A stretch of 64,000 bases of DNA from Azospirillum brasilense (GCF_022023855.1 NZ_CP059449.1:682001-746000); one strand, 5' to 3'; shown: positions 1 to 8,637, numbered from the stretch's first letter. A program made the numbers and translations. Notes: a model not told the origin generated them from the sequence alone.

Positions 1-238
1 GGCGCATGCGGCCAGCCAGCATGTAGGTGACCGTCTCGAAACCGCGGTGCGGGTGGTCGGGGAAGCCGGCCAGATAGTCCTGCGGCGTGTCGGACCCGAA
101 GTAATCCAGCATCAGGAAGGGGTCGAGCATGCGCAGGCGCGGCGTGCCGACCATGCGGGTCATGCGCACGCCGGCCCCGTCGGACGCTTCCATGCCTTCG
201 ACGGCGGTCAGGACGGGGCGGACGGTTTCGGCGGTCAT
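1..238 (-). CDS. Pirin family protein, N-terminal part (runs off the window)
   Basis: The first 79 codons of a pirin-like cupin protein; the rest lies left of position 1. The ATG (complement of 236-238) follows a GAGGAG-type ribosome binding site. The translation contains the pirin metal-site segment FPDHPHRGFETVTYML near residues 59-73, where the two His residues after Pro contribute to the iron site in characterised pirins. Pirins are cupin-fold proteins with varied roles (quercetinase activity, redox-dependent regulation), so the exact role is unknown. It lies on the same strand just downstream of the iron permease gene. A second, different pirin is present at 17.9 kb. Confidence 0.85.
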   Translation of the reverse strand, partial: MTAETVRPVLTAVEGMEASDGAGVRMTRMVGTPRLRMLDPFLMLDYFGSDTPQDYLAGFPDHPHRGFETVTYMLAGRMR

Positions 239-319
239 CGGACGCTCTCCTCGGGCAATATCGCTGAGAGAGAGGTATTCTTTCCAGGGCACTGGATAAA
301 GCCCCAGCGCCGCTCAACA

Positions 320-340
320 CTGTTGCGGCAGGGGCAACAG
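320..340 (-). terminator. Weak hairpin after the iron permease gene
   Basis: CTGTTGC (320-326) and GCAACAG (334-340) form a 7-bp stem with a 7-nt loop directly after the permease stop codon. There is no clear T tract on the minus strand, so termination is only a guess. Confidence 0.25.
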
Positions 341-342
341 CG

Positions 343-2079
343 TCATTCGTCCGTCTGGCCGGGGCGGGAGCGGCTGATGGACAGGCTGAGCAGGATCACC
401 GGCACGATGCCGACCGCGACGATGGCCAGCGCCCCGGTGGCGGCCTCGGTCAGCCGCTCGTCGGAGGCCAGCGTGTAGACTCGCACGGCCAGCGTGTCGA
501 AGTTGAAGGGCCGGACGATCATCGTCGCCGGCAGCTCCTTCATCACGTCCACGAAGACCAGCAGGCCGGCGGTCAGCAGGCTGCCCCACATGATCGGCGC
601 GTGCACCCGGATCAGCGTCCGCCCCGCCGTGTGGCCGAGAACGCGGGACGCAAAATCCATCGTCGGGCGGATCTTGCCCAGGCTGGCCTCGATCGTGTTG
701 AAGGACACCGCCAGGAAGCGCACCAGATAGGCGAACAGCACCGCCGCGATGGTGCCGCTCAGCAGCAGGCCGGTGGACACCCCGAAGGTCTGGCGCATGA
801 AGGCGTCGACGGCGTTGTCGAGATGGGCGAAGGGGATCAGCACGCCGACCGCGATCACCGAGCCGGGAATGGCGTAGCCCATGGCGGCGACGCGCACCGC
901 GCCCTTCAGCAGCGGCGTCGGGCGCAGCCGCTGCCCGTAGGCCAGGACCAGCGCCAGCGACACCGCCAGCACCGCGGCCAGCGCCGCCAGCGTGAAGCTG
1001 TTGCGGGCCAGCGTCAGGAACACCGGCCCGAAGGCCTGATCCCCGGCGGTGACCGCCATGCGGACCAGCAGCCCGGCGGGCAGCAGAAAGCCGAGCAGCA
1101 GCGGCAGCCCGCAGGCCGTCATGGCGGCGGCGGCGCGCCAGCCGGTCAACTGGTGCTTGGGCAGGCGGCGGTAACGGGTGGTGGTGTGGTGGTAGCGGGC
1201 CTGACGGCGCGACCAGCGCTCCATCAGCACCAGCACCAGAACGAACATCATCAGCACGGCGGCCAGCTGCGCCGCCGCCACCGGCTGTCCCATGGCGAAC
1301 CACGTCCGGTAGATGCCGGTGACGAAGGTGTTCACGGCGAAATACTGCACGGTGCCGAAATCGGCCAGAACCTCCATCAGCACCAGCGCGAGGCCGGCGA
1401 CGATGCTGGGGCGGGCCAGCGGCAGCGCCACCGTGAAGAAGCTGCGCCACGGTCCGCGGCCAAGCGTACGGCTGACCTCCAGCACGCAGACGGACTGTTC
1501 CAGGAAGGCGGCGCGCGACAGCAGATAAACGTACGGGTACAGCACCAGCGTCATCATCAACGCGGCGCCTTCGAGCGTACGGATGTCCGGAAACCAGTAA
1601 TCCCGGCGCGACCAGTGGAAAACCTCGCGCAGCGCGGTCTGCACCGGGCCGACGAACTGGAGCAGATCGGTGTAGACGTACGCCATGACATAGGCCGGCA
1701 CCGCCATCGGCAGCAGCAGCGCCCATTCCAGCATACGGCTGCCGGGGAACCGGCACATGGTGACCAGCCAAGCGGTGCCAACCCCGATGACCAGCGTGCC
1801 CAGCCCCACCCCGAAGACGAGGCGCACGGTGTTCAGCAGATACTCCGCCAGCACTGTGTCGACCAGATGCTGCCACACCCCGTCCGTCGGCACGAAGACG
1901 CGGCTGATCACCGCCAGCACCGGCAGGGCGACCAGCGCCGCGATCACCAGCGTCGCCAGCGTCCAGCCGCTGAAACCGACGCGATGCCACAGGGAGGCCC
2001 ACGGGGAGGAATGAAAGCCGGCGGCCTGAACCGGGCCGCCCGGAGTCGGAGCGGGGGTTTGAAAGGTGTCCGTCGTCAA
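343..2079 (-). CDS. Ferric iron ABC transporter permease (FbpB/SfuB type)
   Basis: A 578-residue inner-membrane permease made of two fused BPD-transporter halves, about twelve hydrophobic segments in total. This is the architecture of FbpB/SfuB permeases, which move Fe3+ from a periplasmic binding protein. Each half has an EAA-type loop: around residue 205 (EVSRTLGRGPW) and around residue 470. No binding-protein or ATPase gene lies beside it, so partners must be encoded elsewhere. The start is probably the TTG at 2077-2079; no in-frame ATG is near and the ribosome binding site is weak, so the start is uncertain. A palindrome resembling an alphaproteobacterial Fur box lies about 52 nt upstream, suggesting iron repression. 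Confidence 0.85.
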   Translation of the reverse strand: MTTDTFQTPAPTPGGPVQAAGFHSSPWASLWHRVGFSGWTLATLVIAALVALPVLAVISRVFVPTDGVWQHLVDTVLAEYLLNTVRLVFGVGLGTLVIGVGTAWLVTMCRFPGSRMLEWALLLPMAVPAYVMAYVYTDLLQFVGPVQTALREVFHWSRRDYWFPDIRTLEGAALMMTLVLYPYVYLLSRAAFLEQSVCVLEVSRTLGRGPWRSFFTVALPLARPSIVAGLALVLMEVLADFGTVQYFAVNTFVTGIYRTWFAMGQPVAAAQLAAVLMMFVLVLVLMERWSRRQARYHHTTTRYRRLPKHQLTGWRAAAAMTACGLPLLLGFLLPAGLLVRMAVTAGDQAFGPVFLTLARNSFTLAALAAVLAVSLALVLAYGQRLRPTPLLKGAVRVAAMGYAIPGSVIAVGVLIPFAHLDNAVDAFMRQTFGVSTGLLLSGTIAAVLFAYLVRFLAVSFNTIEASLGKIRPTMDFASRVLGHTAGRTLIRVHAPIMWGSLLTAGLLVFVDVMKELPATMIVRPFNFDTLAVRVYTLASDERLTEAATGALAIVAVGIVPVILLSLSISRSRPGQTDE

Positions 2080-2131
2080 GGCCGGTTACGCCCATAGGGA
2101 TGTGTCGAACGGGAGCCCTATGGTCTCACAC

Positions 2132-2150
2132 TGTGCGAATAACTCGCAAT
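2132..2150. promoter_or_regulatory. Candidate Fur-type iron box upstream of the permease
   Basis: The sequence TGCGAATAACTCGCA (2134-2148) is a near-perfect palindrome with TGCGA/TCGCA arms, 52 nt upstream of the ferric permease start. TGC(A/G)A-type palindromes are described for Fur in several alphaproteobacteria. Assignment rests on this resemblance and on the iron-transport function of the gene. Confidence 0.5.
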
Positions 2151-2158
2151 GACAACAT

Positions 2159-2198
2159 GCCGCATCCCTTTCCCGTGAGGGTATGACAGGGATGCGGC
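2159..2198 (-). terminator. Hairpin terminator after upp
   Basis: GCCGCATCCC (2159-2168) and GGGATGCGGC (2189-2198) are perfect 10-bp arms, 13 nt beyond the upp stop codon. The T-richness after the stem on the minus strand is modest (TGTTGTCATTG). Confidence 0.6.
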
Positions 2199-2210
2199 CG
2201 CTGTTTGTGG

Positions 2211-2861
2211 TTACTTGGTGCCGAACATGCGGTCGCCGGCGTCGCCCAGGCCGGGGACGATGTACGCGTTCTCGTCCAGATGGCTGTCGAGCGAAGCGGT
2301 GAAGACCTTCACCCGCGGGTGGGCGGCGGCGAAGACGCGCATGCCCTCGGGCGCCGCCACAAGCGCCATGAAGCGGATGTTCTCGTCGTCCACGCCGTGG
2401 CGGTTGAGCACGTCGCAGGCGTGGACGGCGGAGTTGCCGGTCGCCAGCATCGGGTCCACGACGATGAACAGGCGGCCTTCCGCCTCCGGCAGCTTCACCA
2501 GATACTCGTGCGGCATCTTGGTGTCGTGGTCGCGGTAGAGGCCGATGTGCCCCTCGCGCGCCGACGGCACCAGCTCGTGCAGGCCCTGGGCCATGCCGAG
2601 GCCGGCACGCAGCACCGGCACGATGGCCAGCTTCTTGCCGGCGATGACCGGCGCGTCCATGGGCTGGAGCGGCGTGTCGATCCGCTCGGTCGTCAAAGGC
2701 AGGTCGCGGGTGATCTCATAGCCCATCAGCAGCGAAATCTCGCGCAGCAGGGTGCGGAAACCGCCGGTGGAGCGTTCCTTGGCCCGCATCAGCGTCAGCT
2801 TGTGCTGGATCAGCGGGTGGTCGAGGATGAACAGATTGGGAAATTCGGTGTGGGTGCGCAT
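2211..2861 (-). CDS. upp: Uracil phosphoribosyltransferase
   Basis: 216 residues, the usual length for Upp. It converts uracil and PRPP to UMP in the cytosolic pyrimidine salvage pathway. The PRPP-binding motif [10 protein letters not shown] is at about residues 135-145, and the C-terminal uracil-binding segment ([16 protein letters not shown]) is intact. The ATG start at 2861 begins [19 protein letters not shown], typical of the family. It is monocistronic-looking, with a strong hairpin just after the stop. A de novo pyrimidine gene, pyrF, is 2 kb away on the same strand but separated by a signalling gene. Confidence 0.96.
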   Translation of the reverse strand: MRTHTEFPNLFILDHPLIQHKLTLMRAKERSTGGFRTLLREISLLMGYEITRDLPLTTERIDTPLQPMDAPVIAGKKLAIVPVLRAGLGMAQGLHELVPSAREGHIGLYRDHDTKMPHEYLVKLPEAEGRLFIVVDPMLATGNSAVHACDVLNRHGVDDENIRFMALVAAPEGMRVFAAAHPRVKVFTASLDSHLDENAYIVPGLGDAGDRMFGTK

Positions 2862-2969
2862 GGATCTCGTGCCGCGGCCTGTATAGACCCCGATCCTAAC
2901 CCGGCGGACCCGCTTCGGCCAAGCCGCCCTTAAGCGATCCCGCCGGATGCACCGCTCGGGAAACGAAAA

Positions 2970-3884
2970 TCAGCGGCGGTTGGGAAGCGCCGGTCGCCCC
3001 GCCACACCCTCCGGCTGGTCGACCCCGTGGCGGACCACGCGGTTGCGGCCGCTGTTCTTCGCCTGATAGAGGGCGCGGTCGGCGCGGACCACCATCTCCT
3101 CCACCGGCAGATCCTCCCCGGCCTCGACCAGCCCGAAGGAGGCGGTGACCGCGATCCGCCGCCCGTCCGGCAGCGTCACCGGGGTCCGCGCCAGCTCGCC
3201 GCGCAACCGCTCGATGACCCGGAAGCCCTCGGCGAGGCCGGTTTCCTTCAGGCAGATCAGGAACTCCTCGCCGCCCATGCGGAAGGCCTCGTCAAAGCTG
3301 CGGATGCCCCGGCTGATGGCGGCGGCGGTGGCGGCCAGGACGCGGTCGCCGATGTCGTGGCCGTAGGTGTCGTTGATGCCCTTGAAGCGGTCGATGTCGC
3401 AGATGGCGACGCAGAAGGCCGGACCGTTGCGGCGGAAGCGGTTGTGCTCGCGCTCCAACGCCTCCTGCATGCCGCGGCGGGTGCGCAGGCCGGTCAAGGG
3501 GTCCAGCCCGCTCGCCGCCGCCCCGAAGGCGCGCTCGACCCGGCGCAGATGCAGGACGAACTCCTCGAAGCGGGCGATCACCCCCTCGTAGTCGGCCTCG
3601 GTCGGGCTCTCGCCGCCGGCCGCCTTCAGCAGAAGCAGCTTGGCCTTGCGGTGCATCTGCTCATGCAGGGTGACCAGCTTCTCCACGGCGGGCTGGTGGG
3701 CCAGATCGTCGGCGTTGACCGCCACGCACCACGCCGCGAAGGAGGCCGGGGCCGACACCCGCTCACCCCCCTGCCCGCCGCGGAAGAAGATCGCGCGGTG
3801 CCACTGCCCGATCCATCGCAAATGCTCGTCGAGGACGAGGCCGAGGCTGTCGGATGGCGAGCGTGTGTCGGACGAGCTGGTCAT
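2970..3884 (-). CDS. Diguanylate cyclase with N-terminal CZB-like zinc-binding domain
   Basis: A soluble GGDEF protein, about 304 residues from the chosen start. The N-terminal half resembles the chemoreceptor zinc-binding (CZB) domain: conserved H/W positions near the start (EHLRWIGQWHRAIFF), a Trp-Cys segment (FAAWC) and the paired-His helix LHEQMHRKA. The C-terminal half is a GGDEF domain with an intact active-site motif GGEEF and an upstream RxxD (RSFD) at the spacing of an inhibitory I-site. This matches the CZB-GGDEF layout of E. coli DgcZ, where zinc inhibits c-di-GMP synthesis. No transmembrane segment is seen. Other in-frame ATGs exist up to 3941, so the start is uncertain. Confidence 0.85.
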   Translation of the reverse strand: MTSSSDTRSPSDSLGLVLDEHLRWIGQWHRAIFFRGGQGGERVSAPASFAAWCVAVNADDLAHQPAVEKLVTLHEQMHRKAKLLLLKAAGGESPTEADYEGVIARFEEFVLHLRRVERAFGAAASGLDPLTGLRTRRGMQEALEREHNRFRRNGPAFCVAICDIDRFKGINDTYGHDIGDRVLAATAAAISRGIRSFDEAFRMGGEEFLICLKETGLAEGFRVIERLRGELARTPVTLPDGRRIAVTASFGLVEAGEDLPVEEMVVRADRALYQAKNSGRNRVVRHGVDQPEGVAGRPALPNRR

Positions 3885-4068
3885 CGGGCTTGCACGGCTT
3901 CCCTTCGGACACATCCACCGGTCGCGGCCCATGGATGCCAACAGTATCGCACGAAATCATACCCCAGGTCCGCAACCCGGTCGTGCGATTAAGTTGTGCC
4001 CATCCGCCAAAAGGGAAAGCCCTGCGGCAACATCAAATTTTATTCAAATGTCTTGCCGCGACGCGACG

Positions 4069-4713
4069 TCACAGCCCGGCCACGCTGTCCAGGAAGCGCC
4101 GGATCAGCTCCGGGTCCTTGTGGCCGGGACGGTCCTCCACGCCCGACGACACGTCGAGCGCCGTGGCGCCGGTCGTCCGCACCGCCTCCGCCGCGTTTTC
4201 CGGCCTCAGCCCGCCGGACAGCATCCAGGGTTTCGGCCAGCTCCGCCCGGCGAGCAGCGTCCAGTCGAAGGCGATGCCGTTGCCGCCCGGCAGGGCCGAC
4301 ACCTTGGCCGGCGGCTTGGCGTCGAACAGCAGCCGGTCGGCGACCTCGGCGGCCTCCAGCGCGGCGGCCAGATCCTCCGGCCCGCCAACCTTGATCGCCT
4401 TCATCACCGGGATGTTGAAGGCCGCCTTCACCTCGGCGATGCGCCGCGGCGTCTCCTTGCCGTGAAGCTGGATCAGGTCGAAGGGGACTTGGCTGACCAC
4501 ATGCTCCAGGAAGTCGTTCTCCGGATCGACGAACAGCCCGACCGTGCGCACGCCCGTCGGGACCAGCCGCGCCAGCTCTGCCGCCATGGACGGCGCTATG
4601 GAGCGCGGGCTCGGCGGGTAGAAGACGAAGCCGACATAGCGCGCCCCGCCGGCGACCGCGGCGTGCAGCGACAGGGGCTCGGTGAGGCCGCAGATCTTCA
4701 CGCTGACGGGCAT
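4069..4713 (-). CDS. trpF: Phosphoribosylanthranilate isomerase
   Basis: 214 residues, normal TrpF length. It catalyses the Amadori rearrangement of phosphoribosylanthranilate in tryptophan synthesis. The N-terminal catalytic Cys motif VKICGLT (residues 5-11) and the phosphate-binding end (SSGVED) are present, as is the Asp-containing strand ALDVSSG. It starts 12 nt after the pyrF stop, so the two are probably co-transcribed. In many alphaproteobacteria trpF is followed by trpB and trpA; here it is followed by a diguanylate cyclase gene, so trpBA must be elsewhere. Confidence 0.96.
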   Translation of the reverse strand: MPVSVKICGLTEPLSLHAAVAGGARYVGFVFYPPSPRSIAPSMAAELARLVPTGVRTVGLFVDPENDFLEHVVSQVPFDLIQLHGKETPRRIAEVKAAFNIPVMKAIKVGGPEDLAAALEAAEVADRLLFDAKPPAKVSALPGGNGIAFDWTLLAGRSWPKPWMLSGGLRPENAAEAVRTTGATALDVSSGVEDRPGHKDPELIRRFLDSVAGL

Positions 4714-4725
4714 GGGGAAGGGTCC

Positions 4726-5439
4726 TTACAGTTCCGAAACGATGCGTCGGGCGGCGGCTTCCGGATCGGCGTCGCCGGTGATCGGGCGCCCGATGACCAG
4801 ATGGTCCGCCCCGGCGGCCAACGCCTCGGCGGGGGTCATGACGCGCTTCTGGTCGTTGGCGGCAGCCCAGGCGGGGCGGATGCCCGGCACCATCAGGATG
4901 AAGTCCGGTCCGCAGGCCTCGCGGATCAGCGCCACCTCGGCGGGGGAGCAGACGACGCCATCCACCCCCGAGTCCTTGGCGAGCAGCGCCAGCCGCTTCA
5001 CCTGATCGGCCACCGGGACGCTCTGCCCGACGGCCTGGAGGTCGGCGGCGTCCATGCTGGTCAGCACGGTGACGGCGAGGATCTTCGGACGGTCCGCACC
5101 CGCGCTGGCCGCGGCGTCCGCCGCCGCGCGCATCATCGCCGGGCCGCCGGAGGTGTGGATGGTCAGGAAGGCGGGCTTCAGCGGCAACGCCGCCCGGATG
5201 CCTCCCGCCACCGTGTTGGGGATGTCGTGCAGCTTGAGATCGAGGAACAGCGGCGGGCCATCCTCGCCGATCACCGCGCGGATGCCCGCCGGGCCATGGG
5301 CGATGAAGAACTCCAGCCCCAGCTTGATCCCGCCGACCACCCCAGCGATCCGCCGGCCGAGGTCACGGGCGGTGTCGAGGTCGGTCGTGTCGACGGCGCA
5401 GAAGATGCGCGAGGCGGGCGCGATGCTGGGCGTGCTCAT
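4726..5439 (-). CDS. pyrF: Orotidine 5'-phosphate decarboxylase
   Basis: 237 residues from the ATG at 5437-5439, which has a GGAGAG ribosome binding site; an upstream in-frame ATG at 5505 would add 22 unconserved residues. It decarboxylates OMP to UMP in de novo pyrimidine synthesis. The active-site charge network DLKLHDIPNT (near residue 70) is intact, and the C-terminal phosphate-binding segment (VPGIRP, then IGRPIT) is present. It forms a two-gene unit with trpF. Confidence 0.96.
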   Translation of the reverse strand: MSTPSIAPASRIFCAVDTTDLDTARDLGRRIAGVVGGIKLGLEFFIAHGPAGIRAVIGEDGPPLFLDLKLHDIPNTVAGGIRAALPLKPAFLTIHTSGGPAMMRAAADAAASAGADRPKILAVTVLTSMDAADLQAVGQSVPVADQVKRLALLAKDSGVDGVVCSPAEVALIREACGPDFILMVPGIRPAWAAANDQKRVMTPAEALAAGADHLVIGRPITGDADPEAAARRIVSEL

Positions 5440-5543
5440 GGGAAAACGGCTCTCCGGACCCTGGAAGGTGGTGATGGCGCGCAGCCTAACAAGGGCCGGC
5501 GGCAATCACCAGACTTCCGGGGCCGAAGAGCGGAGCGGGACCG

Positions 5544-6164
5544 CTATTCGCGGTGCACGTCGACGCGCCCGGTCGGCGGAGTCGCCGGGGTGCCCATCGG
5601 AGTCGCGGTCGGCGTGGCCGCCGGAGCGCCCGCCGCCGGGTTGGCGCCCTGTGTGTTGATGTCGCGCAACGAGGCGGCGGCGGCGCGGCGGCGCTCCTCG
5701 GCGACCTGCGCGCTGTCGTAATCGGCGGTGGCGGCGTCATAGCCGCTCCAGCCGGCCTCGCGGTAGCCCTGCGCCCGGCCGGGGATGTCCACCGAGCCAT
5801 GGCGCTGCATGACGGCGAGCGCGGAGTCGCACATCGCCTCCTCGACCCGGCCGACCAGCAGCACGCCGCCGCGGCGTACGCCCTCCGCGAAGACCTCCGC
5901 GTCCTCCCTCGTCACGCCGACGCCGGTCAGCATGGAGACGCGGCGGTCACGGGCGTCGAAATTCGGGTCCTCCCCGAAGTCGGCGGAGTGGCGCCAGCTT
6001 TCCAGCCGGTTTTCGGTGGCCAGACTGGCCGAGGAGCCCAGCTTCGCGCTGTCGGCGCCCATCATGGTGAAGTCCTGCCGCAGATTGGCGGCTTCGAGTT
6101 CGCTCAGCGCGCGTTCGGCGCCGGACAGATCGTCATACAGCGCGACAATGGTCTTCTTGTTCAT
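5544..6164 (-). CDS. General stress protein-like hypothetical protein
   Basis: 206 residues beginning MNKKTIVALYDDLSGAERAL, which has the pattern of YflT/GSP17M-type stress proteins, where a first strand is followed by an 'A..AL..L' helix. Residues 100-125 (GGVLLVGRVEEAMCDSALAVMQRHG) look like a second strand-helix of the same fold. The C-terminal 60 residues are rich in Ala, Pro, Thr and Gly and probably disordered. The ribosome binding site GGAGCGGG supports the ATG at 6164. A small single-span membrane protein gene precedes it on the same strand. Another stress-like protein with a similar strand-helix pattern lies at 57.9 kb. Function unknown. Confidence 0.65.
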   Translation of the reverse strand: MNKKTIVALYDDLSGAERALSELEAANLRQDFTMMGADSAKLGSSASLATENRLESWRHSADFGEDPNFDARDRRVSMLTGVGVTREDAEVFAEGVRRGGVLLVGRVEEAMCDSALAVMQRHGSVDIPGRAQGYREAGWSGYDAATADYDSAQVAEERRRAAAASLRDINTQGANPAAGAPAATPTATPMGTPATPPTGRVDVHRE

Positions 6165-6212
6165 GAACCCGCTCCTGTGCTGGTCCGATCCGGACGTGGT
6201 CCGGAATCAGAG

Positions 6213-6356
6213 TCAGAGGAAGAAATAGAGGAGGGCGAGGACCACCAGCACGACCAGCGCGATGACCCACCAGTTCATGGAGCCGGCCGCACCGCCCGTC
6301 GCCGTCCGGTTGCCGTCCGTGTCATAGACACCCACTTTGCGAGGTTCGTCGGCCAT
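6213..6356 (-). CDS. Small single-span membrane protein
   Basis: 47 residues from the ATG at 6354-6356, which has a GGAGTG ribosome binding site. A short polar N-terminus (MADEPRKVGVYDTDGNRTA) precedes one C-terminal transmembrane helix (WWVIALVVLVVLALLYFFL). It lies 48 nt upstream of the stress-protein-like gene on the same strand. No known family recognised. Confidence 0.6.
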   Translation of the reverse strand: MADEPRKVGVYDTDGNRTATGGAAGSMNWWVIALVVLVVLALLYFFL

Positions 6357-6465
6357 GGATGCTTCACTCCCTGTCGGTAAGGCTTCAGCCAACACAGGCT
6401 GATTGCCCTCTCAACAGGGGTGGAGCCGCACCGTTCCGCCGGTTCCCAAGGGTCAGCACCGGGAG

Positions 6466-7578
6466 TCAGCGCCCGGCGGCCCAGTCCGGCAGTTCGGACG
6501 CCCGCACCGGATCGGCTATGGCGGCGGCCAGCGCCTCGCCCAGCGCCGGGGCGAACTTGAAGCCGTGGCCGGAGCAGGCGCTCATGAGCCAGCAGCGGGC
6601 GGACAGCGGCTCGACCACGAAGCGCTCGTCGTCGGTCACCGTGTAGAAGCAGGTCGCCGCGTTGGCAAGGCTGTAGCGGTGGCCGTCCGCCAGCACCCGG
6701 CGGGCACGGTCCAGCACGTCGCGCGCCTCGTCCGGATCGGGATCGCGCTCGGTGTCCGGGTCGCCGACGCGCGAGAATCGGTGGTCGCCCGCCTTCATCG
6801 TCGTGCCGGCCACCGGGGGAACGACGTAGACCCCGCTTTCCCCATCCGCGTCGATCAGCATCGGCGCCTTGGCCCAGACGCCGCGCAGCCCCTCCGGCGG
6901 CATCAGATAGGCCACGACCTGCCGCGAGGGGGTCAGGCGCGCCGCCGTCTCCGGCAGCAGCTTCGTCACCCAGGCCCCACCGGCGACCACCAGCGCGTCG
7001 GCGCCGATGGTCCGGCGGTCGGCGAGCGTCACGGTGGCGCGCTCCGCGTCGATCGCCGTCACGGGGGCACGCGCGTGGACCGTCACCCCCAGCGCGTTCA
7101 GATGGTGGCTGAGCAGCTCCACGATGCGCCCGGCGAGCAGCACGCCGCCCGACTCCAAATGCAGCCCTTCCGCCACCGCGCTGGCGTCGACCAATGGGAA
7201 TTCCGCGGCGATCTGCGCCGGAGTCAGGCGGCGGAAGGGATGGCCCAGCGATTCCAGCACATCGACGCTGTCGGCCAGCCAGCGCCGCCCGTCCTCCGCC
7301 GAGGCGGTGCAGAGCGTGCCGCTGGGGACGAGCAGCCGTTCGCCCAGGTCGCCCCACAGCCGCTCCCACGCCTGGAAGGCGGTGTCGGCCATGCGGGCGT
7401 AGCCGGCGCTGGCGCCGTAGGCGTGGCGGAACAGCCGGTGCTGGTCCACGGAGCTGCCGAAGGGGTTGGGCACTTGGCCCTGGTCGAAGACCGCGACCTC
7501 GTGCCCGGCGCGGGCCAACGCCCAGGCCGTGCACAGCCCCATGATGCCGGCGCCGACGACGGTGATGCGGAGAGTCAT
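6466..7578 (-). CDS. FAD-dependent amine oxidase, sarcosine oxidase/SolA-like
   Basis: 370 residues of the DAO/monomeric sarcosine oxidase family. The N-terminal Rossmann motif GAGIMGLCTAWALARAG binds FAD. The segment TCFYTVTDDERFVVE near residue 305 aligns with the site where monomeric sarcosine oxidase carries FAD covalently on Cys, and that Cys is present. The C-terminal SGHGFKF motif is also conserved. Such enzymes oxidise secondary amines or cyclic amino acids to imines with O2. It starts 14 nt after a ketimine reductase gene, so the two are probably translated together, which suggests an imine intermediate. Substrate not deducible from sequence. Confidence 0.88.
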   Translation of the reverse strand: MTLRITVVGAGIMGLCTAWALARAGHEVAVFDQGQVPNPFGSSVDQHRLFRHAYGASAGYARMADTAFQAWERLWGDLGERLLVPSGTLCTASAEDGRRWLADSVDVLESLGHPFRRLTPAQIAAEFPLVDASAVAEGLHLESGGVLLAGRIVELLSHHLNALGVTVHARAPVTAIDAERATVTLADRRTIGADALVVAGGAWVTKLLPETAARLTPSRQVVAYLMPPEGLRGVWAKAPMLIDADGESGVYVVPPVAGTTMKAGDHRFSRVGDPDTERDPDPDEARDVLDRARRVLADGHRYSLANAATCFYTVTDDERFVVEPLSARCWLMSACSGHGFKFAPALGEALAAAIADPVRASELPDWAAGR

Positions 7579-7592
7579 GATGGAAAAACGCC

Positions 7593-8549
7593 TTAGCGGA
7601 TCGTGTCGTTGTGGATCACCATCTCCACCGCCAACTGGGCGGCGCAGAGGTCCTCCAGTGCGGTGCCGACCGACTTGAACAGGGTGATCTGGTCGTAGAA
7701 GCGGCGCCCGGCGCGCTGGCCGCGGGTCAGGTCGTAGAGGTCGCCGGCGATGTCCGCGTCGGTCAGGATGCCGGCCTTCATCGGCTGGACGATGTCGCCC
7801 GCTTCCTTGCAGGCCCCCTCGCGGGTGTCCACGAAGACGCGGGAACGGCGGATGCAGTCGTCGTCCGCCTCGCGCATCTCCGGGGTGAAGCCGCCGACGA
7901 GGTCGAGATGCGCGCCCGGCTGAAGCCATTCGCCACGGATCAGCGGCTCCTTCGCCAGCGTGGCGCAGGAGATCACCTGGGCGCCGCGCACCGCCCCCTC
8001 CAGGTCGGCGGTGGCCTCGATGCGGAATTTCGGGCGGTGGAAGCGGCTGGCCACCTTCTTCGCCTTCTCAAGGCTGCGGCCCCAGACCAGGACATGCTTG
8101 ATCGGCAGGACGGTGGCGAAGGCCTCGATCAGTTCGGGGGCCAGCGCCCCGGTGCCGACCATCAGCAACCGTTCCGAGTCGGGCCGCGCGAGGTAGGAGG
8201 CGGCGAGCGCGGAGGCCGCCGCGGTGCGCCGCTTGGTCAGGGCGGTGCCGTCCAGAACCGCCTGGGGCATTCCCGTCTTGCCGTCCATCAGCAGATAGAG
8301 GCCCTGCACCGCCGGCAGATCCTTCGCCCCATTGTCAGGGAAGACGGTCACCACCTTGACGCCGATGGACTGGTTGACCTGCCACGCCGGCATCAGCAGC
8401 AGCGTGCCGTCGCTCTGGCCATAGGTCTCGACCGTGTGGTGGTGCCGCATCGGCACCTCGACCCCGGCGCGGAAGGTCTGCCGCATGCGCTCGATCAGCA
8501 TGCGGAAGTGCAGGACGGATTTCAGCTCGGCTCCGGTGACGGTGCGCAT
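7593..8549 (-). CDS. Ornithine cyclodeaminase/mu-crystallin family ketimine reductase
   Basis: 318 residues from the ATG at 8547-8549 (ribosome binding site GGGAG). The family includes ornithine cyclodeaminase and NAD(P)H-dependent reductases of cyclic imines such as 1-pyrroline-2-carboxylate; members of the latter kind have been characterised in Azospirillum hydroxyproline catabolism. A Rossmann segment is visible (LLMVGTGALAPELIEAF), followed by the family motif LVGGFTPEMREADDD. It is the first gene of a two-gene unit with the FAD oxidase. Reductase versus cyclodeaminase activity cannot be fixed from sequence, but the oxidase partner favours imine chemistry. Confidence 0.85.
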   Translation of the reverse strand: MRTVTGAELKSVLHFRMLIERMRQTFRAGVEVPMRHHHTVETYGQSDGTLLLMPAWQVNQSIGVKVVTVFPDNGAKDLPAVQGLYLLMDGKTGMPQAVLDGTALTKRRTAAASALAASYLARPDSERLLMVGTGALAPELIEAFATVLPIKHVLVWGRSLEKAKKVASRFHRPKFRIEATADLEGAVRGAQVISCATLAKEPLIRGEWLQPGAHLDLVGGFTPEMREADDDCIRRSRVFVDTREGACKEAGDIVQPMKAGILTDADIAGDLYDLTRGQRAGRRFYDQITLFKSVGTALEDLCAAQLAVEMVIHNDTIR

Positions 8550-8637
8550 CGGCGGCTCCCTCCACAGGTCCGGCAAAGCGGAACCCCCCTCCCGCCCCCC
8601 AGCCGGACGGGAGGCCGAGGGGGTTACCGGCGAGCGG

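Noticed and set aside
262..312. TPP-riboswitch-like fragments (GCTGAGAG and CTGGATAAAGCCCCAGCG) on the plus strand
   Set aside because: The central conserved segment of the TPP aptamer is missing and no plus-strand gene follows, so the resemblance is probably chance.
314..2097. Long alternative frames on both strands across the iron permease gene
   Set aside because: They are by-products of high GC: compositions are Arg/Gly/Ala/His-rich and show no family features, while the permease frame is fully conserved-looking.
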